Positions 24,499-31,430 of a stretch of 64,000 nt of DNA are shown here, piece after piece; the first letter of the stretch is position 1, and the number at the start of each line of letters is the position of its first letter. Both the position numbers and the translations under genes were made by a program. Below the pieces are notes generated by a model. It searched no databases, was not told the origin of the DNA, and saw nothing but the letters and a program-made list of their open reading frames with translations. The DNA lies in the NCBI GenBank assembly GCA_020632795.1, contig JACKEV010000021.1:1-64000 (forward strand), given 5' to 3'. This DNA comes from Alphaproteobacteria bacterium. Its GTDB lineage: Bacteria; Myxococcota_A; UBA796; CAJQPC01.

Positions 24499-24612
24499 TC
24501 AGCTCCCCAACCCCAGCGGGTCCTTGAGCTGGAGCCGGGCGGCGAGCCCCATGATGTCGGAGCTGCATCTCAGGTCGACGTAGCGCTCTCCGAGCCGCAG
24601 GGCTTCAGCGGA
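24499..24612 (-). pseudogene. Internally deleted remnant of a SnoaL-like gene
   Basis: A 114-nt stretch reads AEALRLGERYVDL, then a junction RCSS, then DIMGLAARLQLKDPLGLGS and a stop. These match the two ends of the intact gene at 26177-26608 (AEALRLGKRYVDL and DIMGLAAQLQFKDPLGLGI). About 311 bp of the middle is missing, yet the frame is kept. There is no start codon. It lies 9 nt downstream of the L-domain lipoprotein stop, so two similar segments flank that gene and its small neighbour. The DNA match is about 88-90% over roughly 110 nt. Confidence 0.75.
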
Positions 24613-24621
24613 GCCCGGCGC

Positions 24622-25869
24622 TCAGTCCCCGTTGTCCCGCTGGGTCACCTCGCCGCCGACGTCGACGCGATCGAGGAAGGCCTGGATGGCGGCGCTCGAG
24701 AGGTACTGGTTGTCGATGATGGTGACGTTGCCGTCCACGGACCGCAGCCCCGTGAGCCCGTCGAGCGCGTTCAGTCTCTGGTTGCCCTCGATCTTGAGGG
24801 AGCCCAGGCGCTGGAGCGAGGACATCGGGGGCAGGTCGACCAGGAACTGATTGTCGGAGACCCACAGCTCTCCGCCGATCTCGGTGAGGGACGGGAGGCC
24901 GTCAACGGACTCCAGCGTGGGCGGCATGAACGCCAGCTCGAACTGACCCTCGACGACCTCCAGCGCGTCCAGGCCGTCCAGTGAGGCGAGCTCGCCGCCG
25001 TTGATCGTCACCCTGCCAGCCGATCGCAGACCCTCCAGGCCGGTGAAGTCCGGCATGACGTTGCTGATGAGGTAGAGGTAGCCCACGTGGACCAGCGCAT
25101 CGACGCCCTGCATCGTGAACGCGCGGTTGGGCATCGCAGAGACCAGCAGGCGGTCCTCCACGTAGACTAGGCGCTCCAGGCCCTCCAGTGAGACCTGCGA
25201 GGTGTTGTAGGTCAGCTCCACCCCCCCGGCGAAGGTGAGGTTGGACAGGCCGGAGAGGTCGATGAGGCTGGGGTGCTCGGACACAAGCACGATGCCGTCG
25301 ACCCGGCATAGGCTCTCCAGCCCCTCGAAGCTGTCCATGGAGTCGTGCAGCTCGAGGTGGCCGGTGATGTGGTTGACACCGGCGGCCTCGGCCTGCCCCC
25401 GCCAGGTGAGGTCGCCCTCCCACACCACCTCCGTCTCCGGCGTGATGCTGGGGTCCTGATCATCGCAGTCCTCGTCGAGTCCGTAGCCGTCGGCGTCGAG
25501 GTCGTCGTCCGGGGTGGCCTCGTCGCAGTCGTCATCCAGCCCGTTGTAGGGCTGCTCGCTGCGGCCCGGGGATATGGAGGCCAGGCTGTCATCGCAGTCA
25601 CCGCCCTCGACCGCCCAGTCCGTGCCCACGCAGTCCCAGGTGCCGGCCCCATAGCCGTCGCGGTCGCTGTCCTGGAACCAGCCCTCGTCCACCGCGCCGT
25701 CGCAGTCGTTGTCGACGGCGTCGCAGACCTCGACGGCGTCGGGGTGGATGGTGATGTTCAGCGCCGCGCAGTCCTCGTCCGCTCCGTAGCCGTCGCCGTC
25801 CAGGTCGTCGCCCTGGCAGGCCACAAGCGCCGCGAGGGTGAGCGCGGTCAGAGGTCCTCGGTGGTACAA
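24622..25869 (-). CDS. Lipoprotein with MopE-like repeats and receptor-L-domain/leucine-rich-like repeats
   Basis: A 415-residue lipoprotein (MYHRGPLTALTLAALVAC). Residues 19-150 carry three MopE-type repeats (DCAALNITIHPDAVEVCDAV, DNDCDGAVDEGW, DCDDSLASISPGRSEQ). From about residue 150 a chain of about nine beta-solenoid units follows, of the form SLEGLERLVYVEDRLLVSAM and LDGLTGLRSVDGNVTIIDNQ, which resembles the receptor L-domain (EGF/insulin receptor ectodomain) repeats. Its start overlaps the small Cys-rich lipoprotein gene by 22 nt, so they form an operon. A recognition or binding role outside the cell is likely; the ligand is unknown. Confidence 0.8.
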   Translation of the reverse strand: MYHRGPLTALTLAALVACQGDDLDGDGYGADEDCAALNITIHPDAVEVCDAVDNDCDGAVDEGWFQDSDRDGYGAGTWDCVGTDWAVEGGDCDDSLASISPGRSEQPYNGLDDDCDEATPDDDLDADGYGLDEDCDDQDPSITPETEVVWEGDLTWRGQAEAAGVNHITGHLELHDSMDSFEGLESLCRVDGIVLVSEHPSLIDLSGLSNLTFAGGVELTYNTSQVSLEGLERLVYVEDRLLVSAMPNRAFTMQGVDALVHVGYLYLISNVMPDFTGLEGLRSAGRVTINGGELASLDGLDALEVVEGQFELAFMPPTLESVDGLPSLTEIGGELWVSDNQFLVDLPPMSSLQRLGSLKIEGNQRLNALDGLTGLRSVDGNVTIIDNQYLSSAAIQAFLDRVDVGGEVTQRDNGD

Positions 25870-26105
25870 AAGTCCACCCCCAGGGTGATGTCGATGAAGG
25901 CGTCGGGGCCGTCGCAGGGCGAGGCGTCATAGACCTCGGTCATGCACCGAAGCGTGTCCCGATCCTGACGATCAGGGCCGCCGCAGAAGCCTCGCTCAAG
26001 CTCGGGGACGGCGACGCCCGCCGACTCGTGACACGCCGCCTGCGCGTCGAGCAGCTCCTGGCAGTCACCGCGCGCGCCGCAGGCAAGGAGAAGCATGAGG
26101 AACAT
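25848..26105 (-). CDS. Small Cys-rich lipoprotein
   Basis: An 85-residue protein with short lipoprotein signal MFLMLLLAC. The mature part contains six further Cys residues (CQELLDAQAACHESAGVAVP, GFCGG, RCM, SPCDG, DFC), which suggests disulfide bonds in the envelope. It overlaps the following L-domain lipoprotein gene by 22 nt, implying translational coupling and a shared role. Unrecognised family. Confidence 0.65.
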   Translation of the reverse strand: MFLMLLLACGARGDCQELLDAQAACHESAGVAVPELERGFCGGPDRQDRDTLRCMTEVYDASPCDGPDAFIDITLGVDFCTTEDL

Positions 26106-26176
26106 CGTGGAGGAGGATATCAGAGTTCCGGGCTCGCGCCGCGCTGGACCTCCCCTCGGAGCGCCGCGCGCCCGCC

Positions 26177-26608
26177 TCAGATCCCCAACCCCAGCGGGTC
26201 CTTGAACTGGAGCTGGGCGGCCAGCCCCATGATGTCGGCGTAGTTCCAGATCTCGATGATCTGACCGTCGCGGACGTGGCCGATCTCCACACCCTCGGCG
26301 CGGACGAGCTTGTGGGTGGGCGGGATGCCCAGGAAGGGGGCGCGCTGCACGGCCTCCCAGTGGTAGCGCAGCACGACGCGGCCCTCGGCGCAGATGAACT
26401 CCTCGATGTGCCAGTGCAGCTCGGGGAAGGCGGCGTAGGACATCTGCATCAGCGCCTTGAAGCCGGCGAGCCCCTGGATCGTGCCGACCCGGGTGTGGCT
26501 CTTGAAGTCGGGCGGCATGAGGGCGTCGAGCAGGTCCAGGCGCCGCTCGTTGATCAGGTCGACGTAGCGCTTTCCGAGCCGCAGGGCTTCAGCGGTGGGG
26601 TCAGCCAT
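26177..26608 (-). CDS. SnoaL-like / ester cyclase-family protein
   Basis: A 143-residue protein with the NTF2-like cone fold. Markers are RYVDLINERRLDLLDALMPP, GLAGFKALMQMSYAAFPELH (family: G..G...F....AFPD), RVVLRYHWEAVQRAPFLGIP (family: V..R....GTH.G...G..P) and IIEIWNYADIMGLAAQLQF. No signal peptide. The start is ATG 26608; it overlaps the upstream regulator's end by 8 nt, so the two are cotranscribed. A partial copy lies at 24499. SnoaL-type proteins range from aldol cyclases to binding proteins; substrate unknown. Confidence 0.85.
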   Translation of the reverse strand: MADPTAEALRLGKRYVDLINERRLDLLDALMPPDFKSHTRVGTIQGLAGFKALMQMSYAAFPELHWHIEEFICAEGRVVLRYHWEAVQRAPFLGIPPTHKLVRAEGVEIGHVRDGQIIEIWNYADIMGLAAQLQFKDPLGLGI

Positions 26609-27776
26609 GAGGGGCTCCAAGGGGGGGCGCGAAGGCCGCAGACGCGAACGTAGCCAGGGAGAGGAACACCCGGGCGTGTCGGGTCGTGAAGGCGTCGGGG
26701 GTGGCGGCCTCGCTGTCGATGACGCCCATCACCTCGCCGTGGCGGAGGATCGGGACGGCCAGCTCGGAGCGGCCGGGCACCAGGTCAGGCAGGTAGCGGG
26801 GGTCGGCGCGCACGTCGGCCACCCGGAGCGTGTCCCGGGCCGCCGCCGCGCAGCCGACCAGCCCCTCGCCGAGGCGCTGGGTCATCGGCGCGCGCACGCC
26901 GCCGTCCGGGGCGCGCTTGACGCCGCAGGCCGCGACCTGCACCAGCGCGTCGCCGTCCCGGAGGTAGACCACGCAGTCCTCGATGCCCAGCACGAGGCCG
27001 ATGTGGTCGGTCAGGGAGCGCATCGCGGCCACCAGCTCCTCGTGGCGAGGCGGGGGCTCCACGAGCTGCGCGTCGAGGCGGTAGCCGGCCCCCCGAACCG
27101 AGAGCACGAAGCCGGGGGCCCCGGGGTCGGCCTCCAGCTTTGCGCGCAGGCGATGGATCGTGTTCGAGAGCGCCCCCCGACGCCCCTCGATGCCGGCCAG
27201 GCGGGCCAGCTTGTCGGCGGAGACCACCGCGCCGCGCGCCTGGGCGAGCTGCTCCAGCACGAGGCGCTCCCGGTTGGTCAGCTCAACGGTGCCGCCGGGG
27301 GTCTCCACCTGGCCCGATGCGAGATCCACCACCCGGTCCCCGAGGCGAAGCGGTCGGCGCGGGATGGGGGTCCGCGCCGGGGGGGCCGCCCCGGGGGCTC
27401 GGGTGACCAGGCGATAGCCGGTCCCGTGCACGGTGAGCAGCACGTCAGGGGCGGCGGGGGTGCGCTCGAGCTTTCGGCGCAGCCGGGCCACGGTGTTGTC
27501 GAGGGCGCGGCTCAGGGAGAGGGAGTGGTGCCCCCAGACGTCGACCAGCAGGTCCTCACGGGAGACCGGCGCGCTGTCCACCCGGGCCAGGCGGCCCAGC
27601 AGCTCGGCCTCCAGCGGGGTGAGGCGCACCGCGCGGCCGTCGTCCCGGTGGAAGCGCTGCCGGATGAAGTCGATCAGCCCCGTCGCCACCCGCAGCTCGT
27701 AGCGTCGCTCGGACGCGGGCGCGGGGGACGGCGGGGCTGACAGCATCGGGGTCCAATCGGTGAGGGGCGCCATCAT
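26601..27776 (-). CDS. Regulator with two OmpR-type winged helices and a C-terminal GAF domain
   Basis: A 391-residue protein with an unusual architecture. The first winged helix (about 30-125) contains VRLTPLEAELLGRLARVDSA, then LDNTVARLRRKLE and LLTVHGTGYRLV. The second (about 140-235) contains VELTNRERLVLEQLAQARGA, then LSNTIHRLRAKLE and VLSVRGAGYRLD. Both end in the RGxGYRL wing. A GAF domain follows (about 250-385: EDCVVYLRDGDALVQVAACG, ELAVPILRHGEVMGVIDSEA). There is no receiver domain, so a ligand or redox signal sensed by GAF probably replaces phosphorylation (inference). It overlaps the SnoaL-like gene, its likely target. Start among ATG 27776/27773 is uncertain. Confidence 0.85.
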   Translation of the reverse strand: MMAPLTDWTPMLSAPPSPAPASERRYELRVATGLIDFIRQRFHRDDGRAVRLTPLEAELLGRLARVDSAPVSREDLLVDVWGHHSLSLSRALDNTVARLRRKLERTPAAPDVLLTVHGTGYRLVTRAPGAAPPARTPIPRRPLRLGDRVVDLASGQVETPGGTVELTNRERLVLEQLAQARGAVVSADKLARLAGIEGRRGALSNTIHRLRAKLEADPGAPGFVLSVRGAGYRLDAQLVEPPPRHEELVAAMRSLTDHIGLVLGIEDCVVYLRDGDALVQVAACGVKRAPDGGVRAPMTQRLGEGLVGCAAAARDTLRVADVRADPRYLPDLVPGRSELAVPILRHGEVMGVIDSEAATPDAFTTRHARVFLSLATFASAAFAPPLGAPHG

Positions 27777-27809
27777 CAGCCAGCGCCCCGGGGTTTCGCA
27801 AGGAGAGGC

Positions 27810-28289
27810 TCAGGGGGTCTGGATCTGGAGGAAGAAGCCGTTGAGGTCGGCCATGTTCCAGGTCTCCACGATCTCGCAGTCTTCGACGAGATGGATCTCC
27901 ATGCCCTGGCCGTACACGACGTTCCCGGTGGCGCCGTAGCCCATGAAGTCGCCGCGGTGCGTCCCGGTCCAGGAGTAGTACAGCGCGATGGTGTCGCCCT
28001 GGGCCACGACCTGCTCGACCTGGTAGGTCAGGTCGGGGAAGGCGTTGAACATCAGGGTCATCAGCCCGACGTAGTTGGCGTAGTCGACGTCCATCAGCGG
28101 GTTGTGGTTGACGTAGCCGGGGGCGAAGACGTCGACGAAGTCGGTGGTGTCGCCGTCGCTGTGCGTCGCGAGGTAGGCCTCCATGAACGCCTCCGCCTTT
28201 TCGCCGGAGCCGGGGTTGTAGCAGGGCGAGATCTCGGCGTGGGCGGGGGTGGCGGTCAGGGCGAGGGTGGCGAGGATGAGAGAGGTCAT
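27810..28289 (-). CDS. Secreted SnoaL-like / ester cyclase-family protein
   Basis: A 159-residue protein with cleavable signal peptide MTSLILATLALTATPAHAEI. The NTF2-like fold is shown by KAEAFMEAYLATHSDGDTTD, the YVNHNPLMD motif and MTLMFNAFPDLTYQVEQVVA, then YYSWTGTHRGDFMGYGATGN and EDCEIVETWNMADLNGFFLQ. It is a paralogue-level relative of the cytoplasmic protein at 26177, but exported. GGAGC lies 8 nt upstream of the ATG. It is 33 nt upstream of the two-winged-helix regulator on the same strand and may start the operon. Confidence 0.85.
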   Translation of the reverse strand: MTSLILATLALTATPAHAEISPCYNPGSGEKAEAFMEAYLATHSDGDTTDFVDVFAPGYVNHNPLMDVDYANYVGLMTLMFNAFPDLTYQVEQVVAQGDTIALYYSWTGTHRGDFMGYGATGNVVYGQGMEIHLVEDCEIVETWNMADLNGFFLQIQTP

Positions 28290-29096
28290 GGTCGTTGCTC
28301 CGTTGTGGTTCGAGGCCGTCCGTCGGCTTCAAACGACATGTATGAGCGGCACGATGTTGTCTCTCGCGGCTGAGATACGCTGCGACACATGGGACGGGGG
28401 GGGAGGTTGAGGGGACGCTGAGGTGGATGAAGAGGCTGGTAGCGGGGGTTGGCGCGTGGCGAGGCCCGCGTTGGTGAAGAGGAGCAGGCTCGGCGATTCG
28501 GGATGAAGCTGAGCCGGGCCTTGAAGAGATCAGCCCATCCTGAGCGACCTCGGCGCGTTCGCCCTCCAGATTCCACTACCTCGCCACTCTCTGTCCCTCC
28601 ATCCTGTGCTCGAAAATTACTTAGTACCTGGTCAATTCGAGTTTGATGCGTTGGTGGAGGGTCGATCAGGGTCGTCCATCCAGGACTCCGAGGACGCGGA
28701 GGGTCCGTCCCGGACAACGGAGACCTCGGAGAGGTCGGAGGGACAGGCAATGGCCCGGCGCGTGGCCGCGATGAGCCCCTTTCGCCACTTGAAGAACTCT
28801 GAATTATTCGGACAATGATTTCAATAACCTCGGCAGTTCTCTCGTGGTCGCGCGTCCAGACGAGACCCTCATCTGCAGCCCCTCCGAGCTCTCTTCAGCC
28901 CTGGACGGGCCCTCTGCATCCTCGGAGTCCGACCCGCACAGGAGGTGGGGCGACCGGAACCGCCGGTCTTGCTGGCATGATGCGTCTGGCAACTCATCAA
29001 GCCCGACTTGACGAGCTATTGGTACGATAGATCGCGAATCCTTCACCTGTTTTACTACATCGAAGGATCACCGGGAAATCCATAAGCGCAATCCCT
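28290..29096. other. 807-bp low-GC intergenic region with inverted coding-like segments
   Basis: No convincing full gene is seen. Composition drops clearly below the flanks, with A/T-rich patches near 28612-28650, 28795-28830 and 29015-29090. Two segments, 28684-28743 (plus) and about 28870-28929 (minus), are imperfect reverse complements. Read in matching frames, both encode DSEDAEGPSR, and the four codon differences in that motif are all synonymous. Short open frames cover them (28606-28818 plus, GTG start; 28804-29046 minus), but neither shows a ribosome-binding site or a recognisable domain. It is probably the edge of the island that includes the nuclease-domain gene. Confidence 0.5.
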
Positions 29097-31061
29097 TCAC
29101 TCCTCTGATTGCCCACCCCCGTGCACGAACAATACTTGTTGATCATGCTCCGGCATCTCGTCCGGCGGAAACAACACCCGCCAACGCTCTCTCATCCAGG
29201 TTCTGGAGCAGCGTCTCCCCTCTACTGCGGAGCACCGGGATTCGAATCGCGACAAGACAGCGTCAGCTTGGCCACCGTACTCGCGAAGCGCTTCGTCGAG
29301 CCGTAGGCGCGGCAGTCGCGGTAGCCACAGTGACAGCACCAGCGTTCTGGCGTCCAGCGTTCGATCCACAGTGCCAGTCAGGAAGGCTATCTTTCGCGAC
29401 CCAGGCTGACGATCTGCAGACTCCTCCACTTTGATCTTCCATCCCTCCTGATCAAGCTCGCGAAGGCCCCAAAGGGCCTCCTCTCTCCGAGCTCCGTCTT
29501 CCAGCCCATAGGCGACGGAGAACGTCGGAACCACGCCGAAAAAGTCAATCGGCGAGGGAATCTCGTCCGAAAACACCGTCAGCTTTCCGGTGGTGTGGGT
29601 GCGCCATGCCACGGACGGGGCTGCCTCACCCCCCTGCGCCAGGCACTGCATGTGGTAGGCACGCCAGGATTCGACTACCTCCCAGCCCTCTTCCGAGACC
29701 AAGTGCAGCACGGCCTCCATGTATCTGGACTCCTGCTGCGTTTCGGAGAGTGGATCTCGTCCGTCGTCACGCTGATCGCCGAACAGCAGCGACTCGGCGA
29801 AGCCACCCTGTTGGCGCGGATGAAGCCAGGTAGCGAGGAACCTACCATCGACCCACGGAGCGCAGAAGTGGGGCGCAAGGGGGTCATCGGACCCCTCAGT
29901 GTCAGTGGCAATTCTACGGGGCACCAGACACGAGATAGATCGTGCCCACCAGATGTCGAAATGCTCGCGCTCTGCGATGGCAAGGCCGAGTTCGGAACGC
30001 GAGATCAGCGACCGGTACGTCAGGGTACACAGCAGATTGGTTTCTGGATGCAAGAGGCGGTACATCCCGCACATTTCCTGAAATGACTGGATCCAACTGG
30101 GTGGCAGCCATGGCCCGAGATCCTCCAGGAGGCGGGCGGACTCCAACATTGCGCCCCCATCCCGTCCCACGAACGTCTTGGCGGAGCCCCGGGACCCACG
30201 CGTCCAGGTGTCTTCGTTGTTGGTCGTTGGAGAGATTAGCGGTGCGCTCACCCGCACATGGCACTGGCTGTCCGGCGAAAGGGTCGCTGACCACCGCCGG
30301 GCGATGTGACTTCCGATCACCTCCTGAACGTCATCCAGGCGGTCGAGCGTCCAGTCGCCCGCCACGCGGACTGCGGCAACCTCCATGCCGCCAAGCCGAC
30401 CTTCCCGGAGCGGAATGCCCCGCGCGGGTCGGAATGGAGAAAAGTCGCTGAAGAGAAAGTGGGTCCGTCCAATGGTCATGTTTGTCGCCGCATCCTCCCT
30501 GACGAGCCCAGCCAACGAGGGTGCCGGCACAGTATCGAGCAGTGTGACCAAGCTGATGGCCCGGTCATCGGGGGCCCGCCGACAGAGCACGCCGAAACAG
30601 GCGACGCGCCCCATGTGGCGGATTGCCACCCCGTCGACCCATAGCGCCGAGGTCAGCGGAGCGCGCCCAAGCGCATCCAGCAGATCGGGGCCCTCCATGA
30701 AATCCAAGGTCAGTCCGGGATAGGCACTTGCTGCATCTCTTTTCGCTGGCGCCGTAAGCCGCCCATTGGTGATGAACAGCCCTCGGGTTCGTCCAAGGCG
30801 GTGAAGCGCCAGGGGTAGCTCGCCAAACTCCGTCGCATCCGTGCTCCCATCCGGGCGTTCACGATGCTTCAACTGGATCACGCATGGCTGACCGTCAGGA
30901 GCGATAGCTTCGAGGTCTCGGCCTCCATCTCCCGGGCCGTCGAAGTCGCGAAACCGCCGGAAGCCATTCTCGGACAAGAGGTCTCGGACGAACAGCCGAA
31001 GTAGTGACGGTGACAAGCCCCTCGCCAGAGCTTCGAGGTCGGGTTCAGGACCAAGGGCCAT
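29097..31061 (-). CDS. Mrr-like (PD-(D/E)XK) nuclease-domain protein with long unknown C-terminal region
   Basis: A 654-residue cytoplasmic protein. The N-terminal 130 residues resemble restriction endonuclease Mrr-type domains: LLRLFVRDLLSENGF, then GPGDGGRDLEAIAPDGQPCV, then IQLKHRE, giving candidate catalytic residues Asp49, Gln63 and Lys65, followed by RTRGLFITNGRLTAPAKRDA (family: .G.FITTG.FT..A...A). The remaining 500 residues match nothing I recognise. GC content and codon use are lower than in neighbours, which suggests acquisition by transfer. The start has AGGAG 6 nt upstream. No methylase is adjacent, so it may be a modification-dependent or stand-alone defence protein (inference). 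Confidence 0.7.
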   Translation of the reverse strand: MALGPEPDLEALARGLSPSLLRLFVRDLLSENGFRRFRDFDGPGDGGRDLEAIAPDGQPCVIQLKHRERPDGSTDATEFGELPLALHRLGRTRGLFITNGRLTAPAKRDAASAYPGLTLDFMEGPDLLDALGRAPLTSALWVDGVAIRHMGRVACFGVLCRRAPDDRAISLVTLLDTVPAPSLAGLVREDAATNMTIGRTHFLFSDFSPFRPARGIPLREGRLGGMEVAAVRVAGDWTLDRLDDVQEVIGSHIARRWSATLSPDSQCHVRVSAPLISPTTNNEDTWTRGSRGSAKTFVGRDGGAMLESARLLEDLGPWLPPSWIQSFQEMCGMYRLLHPETNLLCTLTYRSLISRSELGLAIAEREHFDIWWARSISCLVPRRIATDTEGSDDPLAPHFCAPWVDGRFLATWLHPRQQGGFAESLLFGDQRDDGRDPLSETQQESRYMEAVLHLVSEEGWEVVESWRAYHMQCLAQGGEAAPSVAWRTHTTGKLTVFSDEIPSPIDFFGVVPTFSVAYGLEDGARREEALWGLRELDQEGWKIKVEESADRQPGSRKIAFLTGTVDRTLDARTLVLSLWLPRLPRLRLDEALREYGGQADAVLSRFESRCSAVEGRRCSRTWMRERWRVLFPPDEMPEHDQQVLFVHGGGQSEE

Positions 31062-31091
31062 GCAGGTCTCCTGGTGGGTGCGTTCCCGTTG

Positions 31092-31301
31092 TCATTGCTG
31101 GAATAGTGCTGGAATAACCTCACGAGAAACTCGTGGTCGGTTTCGTTGGACGGTGTCAGCGACGTTGGTGAGCAGTTCTCTCGAAAGCAACCCGACCGGA
31201 TGCGTAAGGCGAGCCAGGACATCGTCCCTCTCGGCCGCGCTCCTTTCTAACTCCAGTGTCCGCGATGTGGAGAATCGATAGTCTTCAATCGAGTGTTGGC
31301 A
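31092..31301 (-). pseudogene. Truncated reading frame upstream of the Mrr-like gene
   Basis: A 69-codon frame without ATG, GTG or TTG start reads HSIEDYRFSTSRTLELERSA, AERDDVLARLTHPVGLLSRE, LLTNVADTVQRNRPRVSREV, IPALFQQ and stops 30 nt before the Mrr-like start. Residue composition is protein-like, with helix-like periodicity. It is preceded in frame by a TGA at 31302-31304. It is either the C-terminal remnant of a gene cut off at the island border or a short gene with a rare start (ATT or CTG). Low-GC codons match the island rather than the host. Confidence 0.4.
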
Positions 31302-31430
31302 TCATCGAAAGCGCCGAGCAACTCGATTCCATTCCTCATCACCGAGCCCGGTCCCCGCCACCACCGTGTGCCTCGCCACACGTCAACACCCGCCCTAGAC
31401 CTCGTCGCTTCCCCCGACCTCCCCCCCCCT

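Noticed and set aside
28286..28750. 154-codon minus-strand frame in the intergenic region before the Mrr-like gene
   Set aside because: Pro/Arg/Ser-rich low-complexity peptide, no ribosome-binding site, and it overlaps the signal-peptide start of the secreted SnoaL-like gene's upstream region.
30878..31222. 114-codon minus-strand frame overlapping the Mrr-like gene start
   Set aside because: It overlaps the conserved nuclease domain in another frame and loses protein-like character after its first third; the adjacent frame at 31092-31301 is a better candidate.
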